This document shows, piece after piece, positions 50,693 to 58,853 of a DNA stretch of 64,000 nucleotides. The stretch is taken from assembly GCF_001598915.1 (NCBI RefSeq), contig NZ_BDAP01000003.1, positions 186,001 through 250,000 on the forward strand, given 5' to 3'. The notes under the pieces are model-generated. The model searched no databases. It worked only from the letters and a program-made list of their open reading frames with translations, and had not been told where the DNA came from. The stretch is from Williamsia muralis NBRC 105860 (GTDB lineage Bacteria; Actinomycetota; Actinomycetes; Mycobacteriales; Mycobacteriaceae). Both the position numbers and the translations under genes were made by a program. Position 1 is the stretch's first letter. Each line of letters starts with the position of its first letter.

Positions 50693-51670
50693 TCAGCCGG
50701 CAGTGCCGCCGCCCGCCTGGCCCGGATCATCGTCTGAGTTGCGGTCGCTGCCGGCCTCCCCGGTCTGGGTGGCGAGGAACCGTTCCAGCTCGGCCCCGAG
50801 CTCGTCGCCGGTGGGCAGATCACCCTCGGCGGCCAACAGCGATGCCTTCTCCTGTTGTGCCTGGTTGAAGGTGTCGTACTGCGTTTCGAGCGCGGCGACC
50901 ACAGACTCGACCTCCTGGTTGCCCGACACCTCGGCGTCGACCTGGCTGCGGACCTTCTCCGCCGCGTTGGCCAGTGCGGCCGTCGGCAGATCCAATCCGG
51001 TGATCTCGCCGAGCGACTCGAGCAACTTGTGCGACGCGGCAGGGTATTCCGCCTGCGAGAGATAGTGCGGTACATGGACGGAGAGTCCGGCAGTTGTCAA
51101 ACCGTGCTGCCCCAGACGGAGTTCGAGCAGCATCGACGCGCTGGCGGGAACCTTCAGCTCCGAGCCCCATCGGGGCAGCGAAGCGATCAGGTCCTTGTCG
51201 TTCGCGTGCGCGGTGATGGTGGACGGCCGGGTGTGCGGTATCCCCATCGGGATGGCGTTGAGACCGATCACGGTGGACACCCCGAACCGATCCGACAATC
51301 CCTGGATGGCGGCGACGAACCGTTCCCAGCGCAGGTCCGGCTCGGCGCCGGAGAGCAGCAGGAACGGCGTGCCGTTGTTGTCGCGCACGGCATGCAACGT
51401 CAGCTCGGGCATCGCCACGTCGGTGAACTGGTCACCGGTGAACGTCATCAAAGGGCGTCGCGATCGGTAGTCCATCAGTTCGTCGGTGGAGAACGTCGCC
51501 ACCAATTCCGATTCCAGACTCTGCCGCAAGTGGTCCGACGCGAGTTTGATCGCGTGGCCTGCGTCGGCGAAACCCTCCAGCGCGTGGACCAATACCGGTC
51601 CGTCACCCTCGTCGCCGGTCACCTGTGGCGCTGGAAACTCGAGCTCGTAGAGCGTGGACTTGTCGTCCAT
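50693..51670 (-). CDS. PAC2-family protein (Rv2714-like)
   Basis: A 325-residue protein of the PAC2 (proteasome assembly chaperone-like) family. LVHALEGFADAGHAIKLASDHL, LLLSGAEPDLRWERFVAAI and VHVPHYLSQAEYPAASHKLLESL are the conserved blocks, and a disordered acidic tail ends GQAGGGTAG. The ATG has GAGGAGG upstream on the minus strand. Actinobacteria have proteasomes, but a link between this protein and proteasome assembly is unproven. M. tuberculosis Rv2714 is the syntenic relative. Confidence 0.87.
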   Translation of the reverse strand: MDDKSTLYELEFPAPQVTGDEGDGPVLVHALEGFADAGHAIKLASDHLRQSLESELVATFSTDELMDYRSRRPLMTFTGDQFTDVAMPELTLHAVRDNNGTPFLLLSGAEPDLRWERFVAAIQGLSDRFGVSTVIGLNAIPMGIPHTRPSTITAHANDKDLIASLPRWGSELKVPASASMLLELRLGQHGLTTAGLSVHVPHYLSQAEYPAASHKLLESLGEITGLDLPTAALANAAEKVRSQVDAEVSGNQEVESVVAALETQYDTFNQAQQEKASLLAAEGDLPTGDELGAELERFLATQTGEAGSDRNSDDDPGQAGGGTAG

Positions 51671-51869
51671 GGCGAACCTCCTCGCTGCCCAGTCCTGCTG
51701 TCGTGTGGATAAGTGTTCTCCATTGTCGCCCATGATCGGCCGTTCGAACCAATCCCTGGCCGAGAGTCAGCCCTGACCACGGGCTCAATGGCGACTAGTG
51801 TTCTCAACGGAGTTCGAACGGTGTCAATTCCCCAGCGAGTTCGCCGTGAGCGAAAACCAAGCAAACGTT

Positions 51870-51899
51870 AGGGTGAAGACCGCGGCGGTCAGACCGCCC
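51870..51899 (+). promoter_or_regulatory. mscR promoter and operator
   Basis: TAGGGT (51870-51875) is a likely -10. GGCGGTC-A-GACCGCC (51885-51899) is a perfect seven-base inverted repeat just downstream, where a bound repressor would block transcription. The remainder of the 260-base gap from 51671 holds the divergent PAC2 promoter and no other clear element. Confidence 0.5.
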
Positions 51900-51930
51900 C
51901 CAAACACGGTCAGTGCAGCGAAAGGCAATC

Positions 51931-53019
51931 ATGGCAGAGCAGGTGCGTGGTGTGGTCTCGGCAGGAAAAGGGGCCCCGACCACGATCGAGACGATCACGA
52001 TCCCCGATCCAGGCCCCCGCGACGTGGTGGTGCGCATCCTTGCCTGCGGCGTGTGCCACACCGACCTCGCCTACCGCGAGGGCGGCATCAACGACGACTA
52101 CCCGTTCCTGCTGGGACACGAGGCCTCCGGCATCGTTGAGACCATCGGTGATCAGGTCACCCATGTCGAACCCGGCGATTTTGTCGTACTGAACTGGCGC
52201 GCCGTGTGCGGTGTGTGCCGAGCCTGCAAGCGTGGTCGCCCCTGGTACTGCTTCGACACGTTCAACGCGAGCAAACCGATGACCCTGCAAGACGGCACCG
52301 AGCTGACCCCCGCACTCGGTATCGGTGCGTTCGCGGACAAGACGCTCGTGCACGAAGGTCAGTGCACCAAGGTCGCCCCCGATGCCGATCCGGCAGTGGT
52401 CGGGTTGCTGGGGTGCGGTGTCATGGCCGGCATCGGAGCCGCGATGAACACCGGTGGCGTCGGCCGCGGCGACAGCGTCGCTGTGATCGGATGCGGTGGG
52501 GTGGGCGATGCCGCCATCGCGGGCGCCAGGCTTGCCGGCGCGACCAAGATCATCGCGGTCGACCGCGATGCCCGCAAACTCGAGTGGGCGACCTCTCTCG
52601 GCGCCACCCACACCATCGATGGTTCTGTGACCGACGATGTCGTCACTGCCATCCAGGACATCACCGACGGCAACGGTGCCGACGTGGTCATCGATGCGGT
52701 CGGTCGGCCCGAGACGTACAAAACCGCGTTCTATGCGCGCGATCTGGCCGGTGTCGTCGTGCTCGTCGGTGTGCCGACACCCGAGATGACCCTGGAGATG
52801 CCTCTGGTCGACTTCTTCTCTCGCGGCGGTGCCCTCAAGTCGTCCTGGTACGGCGATTGTCTGCCCGAGCGTGACTTCCCGATGCTTGTCGACCTGTACC
52901 AGCAGGGCAGGTTGCCACTCGAGCTGTTCGTCACCGAGCGTGTCGGATTGGACGACGTGGAAGCCGCGTTCAGCAAGATGGAGGCCGGCGAGGTCCTGCG
53001 TTCGGTGGTGATCCTGTGA
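51931..53019 (+). CDS. mscR: S-(hydroxymethyl)mycothiol dehydrogenase / MSNO reductase
   Basis: NAD-dependent, mycothiol-linked formaldehyde dehydrogenase that can also reduce S-nitrosomycothiol. The 362-residue class III ADH-type protein has the catalytic zinc segment [15 protein letters not shown] and GHEASG, the structural zinc site [15 protein letters not shown], the Rossmann motif [10 protein letters not shown], and the MscR-typical [14 protein letters not shown] and [19 protein letters not shown] precedes the ATG at 51931. It overlaps the metallo-hydrolase gene by four bases, as Rv2259-Rv2260 do. Confidence 0.94.
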   Translation: MAEQVRGVVSAGKGAPTTIETITIPDPGPRDVVVRILACGVCHTDLAYREGGINDDYPFLLGHEASGIVETIGDQVTHVEPGDFVVLNWRAVCGVCRACKRGRPWYCFDTFNASKPMTLQDGTELTPALGIGAFADKTLVHEGQCTKVAPDADPAVVGLLGCGVMAGIGAAMNTGGVGRGDSVAVIGCGGVGDAAIAGARLAGATKIIAVDRDARKLEWATSLGATHTIDGSVTDDVVTAIQDITDGNGADVVIDAVGRPETYKTAFYARDLAGVVVLVGVPTPEMTLEMPLVDFFSRGGALKSSWYGDCLPERDFPMLVDLYQQGRLPLELFVTERVGLDDVEAAFSKMEAGEVLRSVVIL

Positions 53020-53642
53020 CCGTTCGCGTCGACCACGTCGTCACCTCGGGCACGTTCAGTCTCGACGGCGGTACCTGGGATGTCGACAACAACATCTGGC
53101 TCGTCGGTGACGATTCCGAGGTTGTCATCATCGACGCCGCACACTCGTCGGCGCCGATCATCGAGGCGGTCGCCGGACGTACGGTCAAGGCCGTGCTGCT
53201 CACCCATGGCCACAACGACCACATCACGGTGGCCCCCGAGTTGTCGCGCACCCTCGATGCCCCGATGAAGATGCACCCGGGTGACCGGATGCTGTGGGAC
53301 CAGACGCACGCCGATGTCGCTCCGGAGGAACTGGCCGATGGTCAGAAGATCAGCGTCGCGGGCACCGACCTCGTCGTGATCAACACCCCGGGGCACTCGC
53401 CTGGTTCGTCGTGCATCTACGCACCAGAACTAGGGGTGCTGTTCAGCGGCGACACACTGTTCTCGGGCGGACCCGGCGCAACCGGTCGCTCGTTCTCGGA
53501 CTTCCCGACGATCATCGAGTCGATTCGGACCAAGATCTTCACGTTGGATCCGGGGACGAAAGTGCACACCGGACACGGTGATTCCACTGCGGTGGGTACC
53601 GAGTCGCCACACCTCGAAGAGTGGATCAAACGCGGGAGCTGA
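53016..53642 (+). CDS. MBL-fold metallo-hydrolase partner of MscR
   Basis: A 208-residue metallo-beta-lactamase-fold hydrolase. The metal motif is THGHNDH near residue 64, with further ligands in [16 protein letters not shown] and HTGHGD, the glyoxalase II pattern. The GTG overlaps the mscR stop (GTGA). The inferred role is hydrolysis of S-formylmycothiol to formate and mycothiol, completing formaldehyde oxidation. It corresponds to Rv2260. Confidence 0.9.
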   Translation: MTVRVDHVVTSGTFSLDGGTWDVDNNIWLVGDDSEVVIIDAAHSSAPIIEAVAGRTVKAVLLTHGHNDHITVAPELSRTLDAPMKMHPGDRMLWDQTHADVAPEELADGQKISVAGTDLVVINTPGHSPGSSCIYAPELGVLFSGDTLFSGGPGATGRSFSDFPTIIESIRTKIFTLDPGTKVHTGHGDSTAVGTESPHLEEWIKRGS

Positions 53643-53657
53643 CCTCGCGGGAGGTCA
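53640..53657. terminator. Bidirectional terminator containing both stop codons
   Basis: TGACCTC-GCGG-GAGGTCA is a perfect seven-base-pair hairpin. Its first three bases are the stop codon of the metallo-hydrolase gene and its last three, read on the minus strand, are the stop codon of the convergent membrane-protein gene. Confidence 0.6.
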
Positions 53658-54131
53658 AGCATCCAGTGCAGGCGGCGAGCTGATCCTGGTGATCAGCTCG
53701 TCGACCCGATCGTGCTGCACTGTTGCCCCGCCGGACAATGCGGCCGCCACGTTCTCCAACTCGGCGACCGCGGAGTCGGCGTGAGCAAGCGCGGTTTCCC
53801 GCAGTCGCGGGGGAGTCTTGGACACCGCTATCAGCCAATTGTCGAGATCTGTTGCGGCCAGCTCGATCCGGACCCTGGCGTCGATACGTTCGCCGTCGTA
53901 CTCGAGCTTCGGGTCGGCGCGGAGGAGGGCCAGCGCGTCGCGAATGCGCCGGTGCAGCCGCGCTTCCGGGTCGTGCGAACCTGCCCATGCCGCGGGCGCA
54001 TTGGTGGTCTGGCCGGGGATGATCTCGTTCGAGCGCACCGCGCTGTCTCGGATCCGGCGGGTCATGAGGAAGACACCCACCGCGGCGGCAACGCATGCGA
54101 CGAGGACAACGACCACGATCGCGGTGGTCAT
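53655..54131 (-). CDS. Small membrane-anchored protein of the SPFH/zinc-ribbon cassette
   Basis: A 158-residue protein with one N-terminal transmembrane helix (AIVVVVLVACVAAAVGVFLM) and a soluble helical part rich in Ala, Arg and Asp (RLHRRIRDALALLRADPKL, ELAATDLDNWLIAVSKTP). I recognise no named family. It follows the zinc-ribbon gene by 22 bases on the same strand and is third in the operon. Its layout, one helix plus a helical cytosolic domain, is compatible with the YdjH position of the B. subtilis ydjFGHI operon; this is inference from context. Confidence 0.75.
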   Translation of the reverse strand: MTTAIVVVVLVACVAAAVGVFLMTRRIRDSAVRSNEIIPGQTTNAPAAWAGSHDPEARLHRRIRDALALLRADPKLEYDGERIDARVRIELAATDLDNWLIAVSKTPPRLRETALAHADSAVAELENVAAALSGGATVQHDRVDELITRISSPPALDA

Positions 54132-54153
54132 GACGGCCTCTCGGTGGATGCGG

Positions 54154-55428
54154 TCATCGCAGCGCCGCCCACGTGGCGACCACTGCGATGATGACGATCA
54201 GGGCCGCGAGCACGGCGAACGCGATCTTCACCTTGCTCCACGGACGTTGGCCCTGCACCTCGCCGGTCACCCCGTTGATGAAGACCTGGAACGGATTGCC
54301 CGCGTAGACCACGGTGAGCAGCCAGATCGGCAGCAGGACGTGCTTGAACGTGAGTGCGTTGTACCTGGTGTCCTTGCTGTTGATCCGCTGGTGGTCACCG
54401 CCGATGTCGCGACGGATCGCGTGGTCGATCCCGGCGTCGATCCGTGCCTGGGCCACCGGAAAACACTGGTCCGCGTCGTGATCGTAGGTGCGGCACAGAT
54501 GGCCTGCGACGAACTCGGGTGTGTACGGCGTTGCCTGAGCCGTCGGCCAGGGTTCGAGTTCATGCACCTTGTCGGTGTCGAATCCCGTGTTCGCCAGAAC
54601 CGCCACGTCGTCGAAGTCGACCCCCACGACACCGGAACGGTGACTCCATCGCGTGCGGGTCTCGGTGCGGCGATTGTCGCCGCTGCCGACCGTCACCGTG
54701 TAGTTGTCGCCGCGCATTCCGGTGTACGACGTCGTGGTGTCGGCGTCGTAGGTGAAGTAGGCGGCGTACACGCTGCTGAACGCGCCCACCTCGCGGTACT
54801 TCTTGAACTCGGTTGGGGCGAACCAGCGACTGTTGATCCACTTCTCGATCACCTCGCGGCCCTGCTTGTCGTCGACCTGGAACGGCAGGATGCCGTCGAC
54901 GGGGAGTCGCGTGGGGGCGTCGTGGATGTCGTCGCGCTGGATCGGGGTGGCACAGTACGGACACCGGGTGGCGGTCAGGGTGCCGCTGAAGGTTGTTCTG
55001 CCGCCACAACTCTGGCAGACGATCTCGCGCTCGCTCACTGTCTGACCCGACGAGTTCTCGGCGATCAGCCCGCGCAGCTGGGTCATCGTGGAGGCCAGGT
55101 CGTGTTCGACCACCCGCCGGTTCGGATCCAGCACGATCTGATGGGAACGACCGCAACTCGGGCAGAGCAACTGCTGTGACGCCGGGTCGAACACCAACTG
55201 TGCCCCGCAGGTGTCGCAGGGATAGGTGCGCGTCCCCTCGGTGACCTGGAACTGCGCTCGCTCGGGATCGGATGGCCCGGGTACCGGTTGCTGTGGCGCG
55301 GCCGGTCGTGGGTCATGCGTCGGCAATGGTGGCGGGTCGAAGGACGAGGGCGCGGCGTAGCCCGAAGGCGAGGCGTCCGGCTGAGCATGACCGGGCAGCG
55401 GCGGCGGTCCGACGTTGTCGTCGTTCAT
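54154..55428 (-). CDS. Double zinc-ribbon (TFIIB-type) membrane protein, YdjG-like
   Basis: A 424-residue protein. The N terminus is proline-rich (GPPPLPG at residues 7-13, PPPLP at 32-36). Two zinc ribbons follow: YPCDTCGAQ with LLCPSCGRS, and IVCQSCGGR with TRCPYCATP. A long central domain (FQVDDKQGREVIEKWINSRW onward) and a C-terminal transmembrane helix (IAFAVLAALIVIIAVVATWA) complete it. This layout matches B. subtilis YdjG. The ATG at 55428 lies two bases from the end of the SPFH gene. It probably couples membrane state to a partner protein; the function is not established here. Confidence 0.82.
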   Translation of the reverse strand: MNDDNVGPPPLPGHAQPDASPSGYAAPSSFDPPPLPTHDPRPAAPQQPVPGPSDPERAQFQVTEGTRTYPCDTCGAQLVFDPASQQLLCPSCGRSHQIVLDPNRRVVEHDLASTMTQLRGLIAENSSGQTVSEREIVCQSCGGRTTFSGTLTATRCPYCATPIQRDDIHDAPTRLPVDGILPFQVDDKQGREVIEKWINSRWFAPTEFKKYREVGAFSSVYAAYFTYDADTTTSYTGMRGDNYTVTVGSGDNRRTETRTRWSHRSGVVGVDFDDVAVLANTGFDTDKVHELEPWPTAQATPYTPEFVAGHLCRTYDHDADQCFPVAQARIDAGIDHAIRRDIGGDHQRINSKDTRYNALTFKHVLLPIWLLTVVYAGNPFQVFINGVTGEVQGQRPWSKVKIAFAVLAALIVIIAVVATWAALR

Positions 55429-55430
55429 GG

Positions 55431-56579
55431 CTACGCCGATGGTGTGGTCGTCGGGATGGGTGGCGGGGTCGCGAACAGGCCCGCAAGAGCGGGAACGGTC
55501 GCGGCCTGCGCCCATCCGGGCATGCCCTGGGTCCACACCAGAGTCGCCCCGGTGAACTGCCCCGACGCGACCGCACCCTGCAGCTGGGCGACGGTATAGG
55601 GACCCGCCGGCTGACCGCCGTTGTCGATGTGGAACGTGACGGCCCCCGGCAACGGCGGAGGCCCTTGTGGCGCAGCCGCATTCGCCTGCTGCGCCTGCCC
55701 GCCGAACTGGCCGGCCATCTGGCTGCCCAGCGCCACGCCCATACCGGCCGACATCATGTCGCCCATTGCGCCCCCGCCGGGGTTCTGCGCTGCGGCGAGC
55801 ATGGCGTCGGCGGCTCTGCCCTGCTGATAGCGGCCCAGGTCGCCGACGTTGTTCAGGAAGCCGCCCTCCTCGACGCCGCGGGCGACACCACGCGTCATCG
55901 CCGAGGTGATCTCGTCGGGCAGCGAGATGTTCATCGTGATGGAGTCGATCGACAGCCCGAACTCGTCGTCGACACGTTCGGCGACGAAGTCCCGGAGTTT
56001 CTGCGACAACTCGACCTGGCGCCCCTGGAGGTCGATCACACCGAGACGGGTTTCCATGATCATGTCCGAGAACGCCAGTGTGATGACACGCCTCAACAGC
56101 TCGGAGATCTCCTCCACGTCGACCTCGCTGTCGGTGCCGATCACCTCGCGAAGAAATATGTCGGGTTCAGCCACCCGAACGACACACAAACCGTTGGCCC
56201 TCACCTGGACCATGGTGAAATCCGGGTCGCGCACGGTGACCGGATTGGCGGTACCCCAGCGGAGGTCGGTGACCGGCCGGGTGTTGATGAAGTACACCTC
56301 GGACCGGAAGGGGCTGTTGAACCCGTGCTTCCAGCCCTGCAGGGTGCTCAGGAGGGGGAGGTTCTCGGTGGTGAGCTGATAGTGGCCCGGACCGAACCGA
56401 TCGGCGAGCTGCCCGCGGTAGACGAAAACAGCCTGCTGACCTTCACGGACGATGAGCTCGGCGCCGTTCTTGATCTCGTTGTGGTAGCGAGGAAACCGCC
56501 AGGCCAACGTGGAGCGCGAATCATCGATCCATTCGATGATGTCGACGAGTTCACCCTTGATCTTGCCGATGATCCCCAT
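55431..56579 (-). CDS. SPFH-domain protein with C-terminal GYF_2 domain, YdjI-like
   Basis: A 382-residue protein. Residues 1-245 are a band-7/SPFH domain of the YdjI/COG4260 type (QAVFVYRGQLADRFGPGHYQL, SPFRSEVYFINTRPVTDLRWG, MNISLPDEITSAMTRGVARG). Residues 260-303 are a Gly/Met/Ala/Gln-rich linker, 306-312 is GPPPLPG, and 314-368 is a GYF_2-like fold (GGQPAGPYTVAQLQ and LVWTQGMPGWAQA). It has no signal peptide and would act as a membrane-microdomain scaffold. It is the first gene of the cassette. Confidence 0.85.
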   Translation of the reverse strand: MGIIGKIKGELVDIIEWIDDSRSTLAWRFPRYHNEIKNGAELIVREGQQAVFVYRGQLADRFGPGHYQLTTENLPLLSTLQGWKHGFNSPFRSEVYFINTRPVTDLRWGTANPVTVRDPDFTMVQVRANGLCVVRVAEPDIFLREVIGTDSEVDVEEISELLRRVITLAFSDMIMETRLGVIDLQGRQVELSQKLRDFVAERVDDEFGLSIDSITMNISLPDEITSAMTRGVARGVEEGGFLNNVGDLGRYQQGRAADAMLAAAQNPGGGAMGDMMSAGMGVALGSQMAGQFGGQAQQANAAAPQGPPPLPGAVTFHIDNGGQPAGPYTVAQLQGAVASGQFTGATLVWTQGMPGWAQAATVPALAGLFATPPPIPTTTPSA

Positions 56580-56666
56580 AACCGTTGTTCTCCTCGCGGC
56601 GTCGCCTGATCGCTGTCTTCGGTGATGTTCGCGCAGCAGTCGCCCCGGCGGCTGTCACTAGTGGGC

Positions 56667-56672
56667 AGTCTA
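56667..56672 (-). promoter_or_regulatory. Candidate -10 of the SPFH cassette
   Basis: TAGACT on the minus strand, about 88 bases before the SPFH start codon, would give a leader of roughly 80 bases. No ECF sigma-E-like pair is evident near it. The rest of the 159-base gap also carries the promoter of the divergent lipoprotein gene. Confidence 0.35.
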
Positions 56673-56738
56673 ATCGTGTCGCGCGCCCCGATGGCCTGCT
56701 CGCGGTGGCACAGTGGGTCCGGTGAGTTGGGTGTCGGG

Positions 56739-57449
56739 GTGAGCCGAGTGGCAGGTTTTCGTGCGGGGCGACGGGGGTTGTCCTTGCTGGCGATGGTCGC
56801 TGTCATCGCGGTCGCCGGGTGCACGTCCGCGGTCGACGGTGAGCCGACGGCAGCACCGACTGGATCGGCGGAGCCGCAGAGTTCGAGTTCGAGCCTCGAC
56901 CTCGCGTCTCGGTCCGTCACCGCTGCAGACTTTCCGGCCGGCTACTCGCCGACAGAGGTGACCGGAGACCAGTTGGGCGCCGTGCTCGCCGATACGGCGG
57001 GAGTTCCCACCGGCGGCGGTGTGAACCCACCGAACTGCGCCCCGAGACCGTTACCCAGTGGCGGCGGGCAAGCAGCGGCATGGGTGGCAACCGGCGCAGG
57101 GCCCAATGCGGGAACCCTCAGTGCCGTGTCGGTTCTGGTGAACTCGCCGCTGGCCGACCTGCAGACCCAGATCCAGAACTGCCCGTCGTACACAACCGAC
57201 GCATTCGGTGCGACAGCCACCGTGACCACCACGATCCTGCCTCCTTCGCCCGCGGAATCCGACGAGTCGATGGCGTTCCGTCGGGTCACGGTCTCGGGGG
57301 CGATGACTCAGACGATGACCGCGCTGGTGGCCCAGAACGACGGGGTACGTGTATACGTCACCTCCCTGGTCGCAGGTCCGCGGCCCGGATCGGATGGGTT
57401 GGCACTCGACGAGTTGTACACCAAGGCGGTCTCTCGCTCGCGTGGCTGA
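56739..57449 (+). CDS. Putative lipoprotein
   Basis: A 236-residue exported protein with an N-terminal basic region, the hydrophobic LSLLAMVAVIAVAGC and a lipobox ending at Cys28. The mature part is rich in Ser, Thr, Ala and Pro, with three further cysteines (PPNCAPRP, QNCPSY) and a C-terminal domain (FRRVTVSGAMTQTMTALVAQNDGVRVYVTSLV) that resembles the fold of mycobacterial sensor-type lipoproteins. No family recognised. The GTG at 56739 is chosen for the signal peptide; the GTG at 56748 is equally possible. Confidence 0.78.
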   Translation: MSRVAGFRAGRRGLSLLAMVAVIAVAGCTSAVDGEPTAAPTGSAEPQSSSSSLDLASRSVTAADFPAGYSPTEVTGDQLGAVLADTAGVPTGGGVNPPNCAPRPLPSGGGQAAAWVATGAGPNAGTLSAVSVLVNSPLADLQTQIQNCPSYTTDAFGATATVTTTILPPSPAESDESMAFRRVTVSGAMTQTMTALVAQNDGVRVYVTSLVAGPRPGSDGLALDELYTKAVSRSRG

Positions 57450-57459
57450 GTCGGCCGCT

Positions 57460-57490
57460 GTGGACAACCCGGGATCGGTGGACAACCCGG
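57460..57490 (+). repeat. Direct repeat GTGGACAACCCGG
   Basis: Two exact copies (57460-57472 and 57478-57490), 18 bases apart, lie between the lipoprotein and the DUF4192 gene. Nothing else stands out in this 96-base gap. Confidence 0.7.
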
Positions 57491-57545
57491 CCGAATCGGT
57501 CCTCGTGCCATCACCTCTGTTGTCGGGTGCCCCGAACATCGGTGC

Positions 57546-58844
57546 ATGACATCTGACAGCTACGCCACATCGGTTTCCGGCCCGGGGGCGTTGATCACCG
57601 CCATCCCGGCCCTCCTCGGCTTCATCCCGGAGCGTTCCTTGGTCCTCATCACCCTCGACGGGGAGGGTGACGAGATCGGCACCACCATGCGACACGATCT
57701 TGTGCTCGATGACAGGGGGCGTCCGACCTCGGAGATGCTCGCGCTCATCGAGCACCTCGCGCACGTGTGTGAGTCGTATGACGCACAGCTTGTGATGGGG
57801 GTCGTGATCGACGGCGCCCATCCGGCCGACAGCCCCCACTATCGGCGCCTGTTCGCGATCATCGATCGGCATCTGTCCGCGGTCGGCGGACTGTACGGCG
57901 GTTTCGTGACGCCTGCCATCACCGCAGGTTCTCACTGGACGACGATGTGGGACAACAGGTCCGACGCACAACAGGGGAGCGGTCCGGCCACGGGTGTGCT
58001 GGGTGACCCGACGATCAGCCCGGTGGCCATCGCACGTGCCGTCAAGAACGGCAGGCGCGTACTGATGACCCGCGACGAGATGGTGAACAGTTTGTCAGCC
58101 CTTCCGCACTGTGCAGATCCGGCCTGTGACGCCCACGCCGTGGCCGCCGACGATGACAGCGCGTACTGGCGGATCCACGACGAACGCGCGGCGAGTGCGC
58201 TGTTTCCCTCAGGGGAGGACGACGAGCTGGACCCACAGGATTGTGGTCGAGTGGACGACACCGCGCACTGGGTGAACCGGGTCCCGCAGTCGCTGGACCA
58301 GACGACAGTCGCTCCGTCGACACTGCGACAGTGGGCCGAGTCGGCGGCGCCGCAGCGAATTGCGTTGCCGACCTTGGTCGATGACCTTCGCCGCCTCCAG
58401 GAGAGGCTCGACCTCGAGAGCGCCCTGGATGTGCTCGAGGACGGTCGTGAGCTGACGTGTGCCGATCTCCGGTTCTTCGACAAGGCCCTTCGTGAGTTCT
58501 ACGTGCGCGACTCACTGCTGGCGCTGGCGGTCACCGACCGATGGATGGACGCCGAACGGGCGTGGACGCAGGCTGCTCGTCGGCTCCGCGGTCGCGGACA
58601 GGCATCTGCGGCTACGTTGCTCGGATTCATCTACTACGTACACGGCAACGGGGCGATGGCAGGCACCGCGTTCGACGTCGCGTTGCGCGCCTGCCCGGAC
58701 TACTCGATGGCGGTGTTGTACAGCGATGCCCTCGTGCGGGGGATCCCACCCCACAGGATCAGCGAATGCGCCGAATCAGGATTCATCGTCGCGCGGTCAC
58801 TGGGCGTGACACTTCCGGAACCCGTGATGCGGCCGGCGGCCTGA
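57546..58844 (+). CDS. DUF4192 domain-containing protein
   Basis: A 432-residue soluble protein of the actinobacterial DUF4192 family. It opens with SGPGALITAIPALLGFIPERSLVLITL, the family hallmark, and has a DGAHPADSPHYRRLF block. The C terminus (AERAWTQAARRLRGRGQASAATLLGFIYYVHGNG) forms helical-repeat-like hairpins. Function unknown. The ATG at 57546 starts where the family starts. It is convergent with galE, nine bases away. Confidence 0.85.
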   Translation: MTSDSYATSVSGPGALITAIPALLGFIPERSLVLITLDGEGDEIGTTMRHDLVLDDRGRPTSEMLALIEHLAHVCESYDAQLVMGVVIDGAHPADSPHYRRLFAIIDRHLSAVGGLYGGFVTPAITAGSHWTTMWDNRSDAQQGSGPATGVLGDPTISPVAIARAVKNGRRVLMTRDEMVNSLSALPHCADPACDAHAVAADDDSAYWRIHDERAASALFPSGEDDELDPQDCGRVDDTAHWVNRVPQSLDQTTVAPSTLRQWAESAAPQRIALPTLVDDLRRLQERLDLESALDVLEDGRELTCADLRFFDKALREFYVRDSLLALAVTDRWMDAERAWTQAARRLRGRGQASAATLLGFIYYVHGNGAMAGTAFDVALRACPDYSMAVLYSDALVRGIPPHRISECAESGFIVARSLGVTLPEPVMRPAA

Positions 58845-58853
58845 GAACAGACG

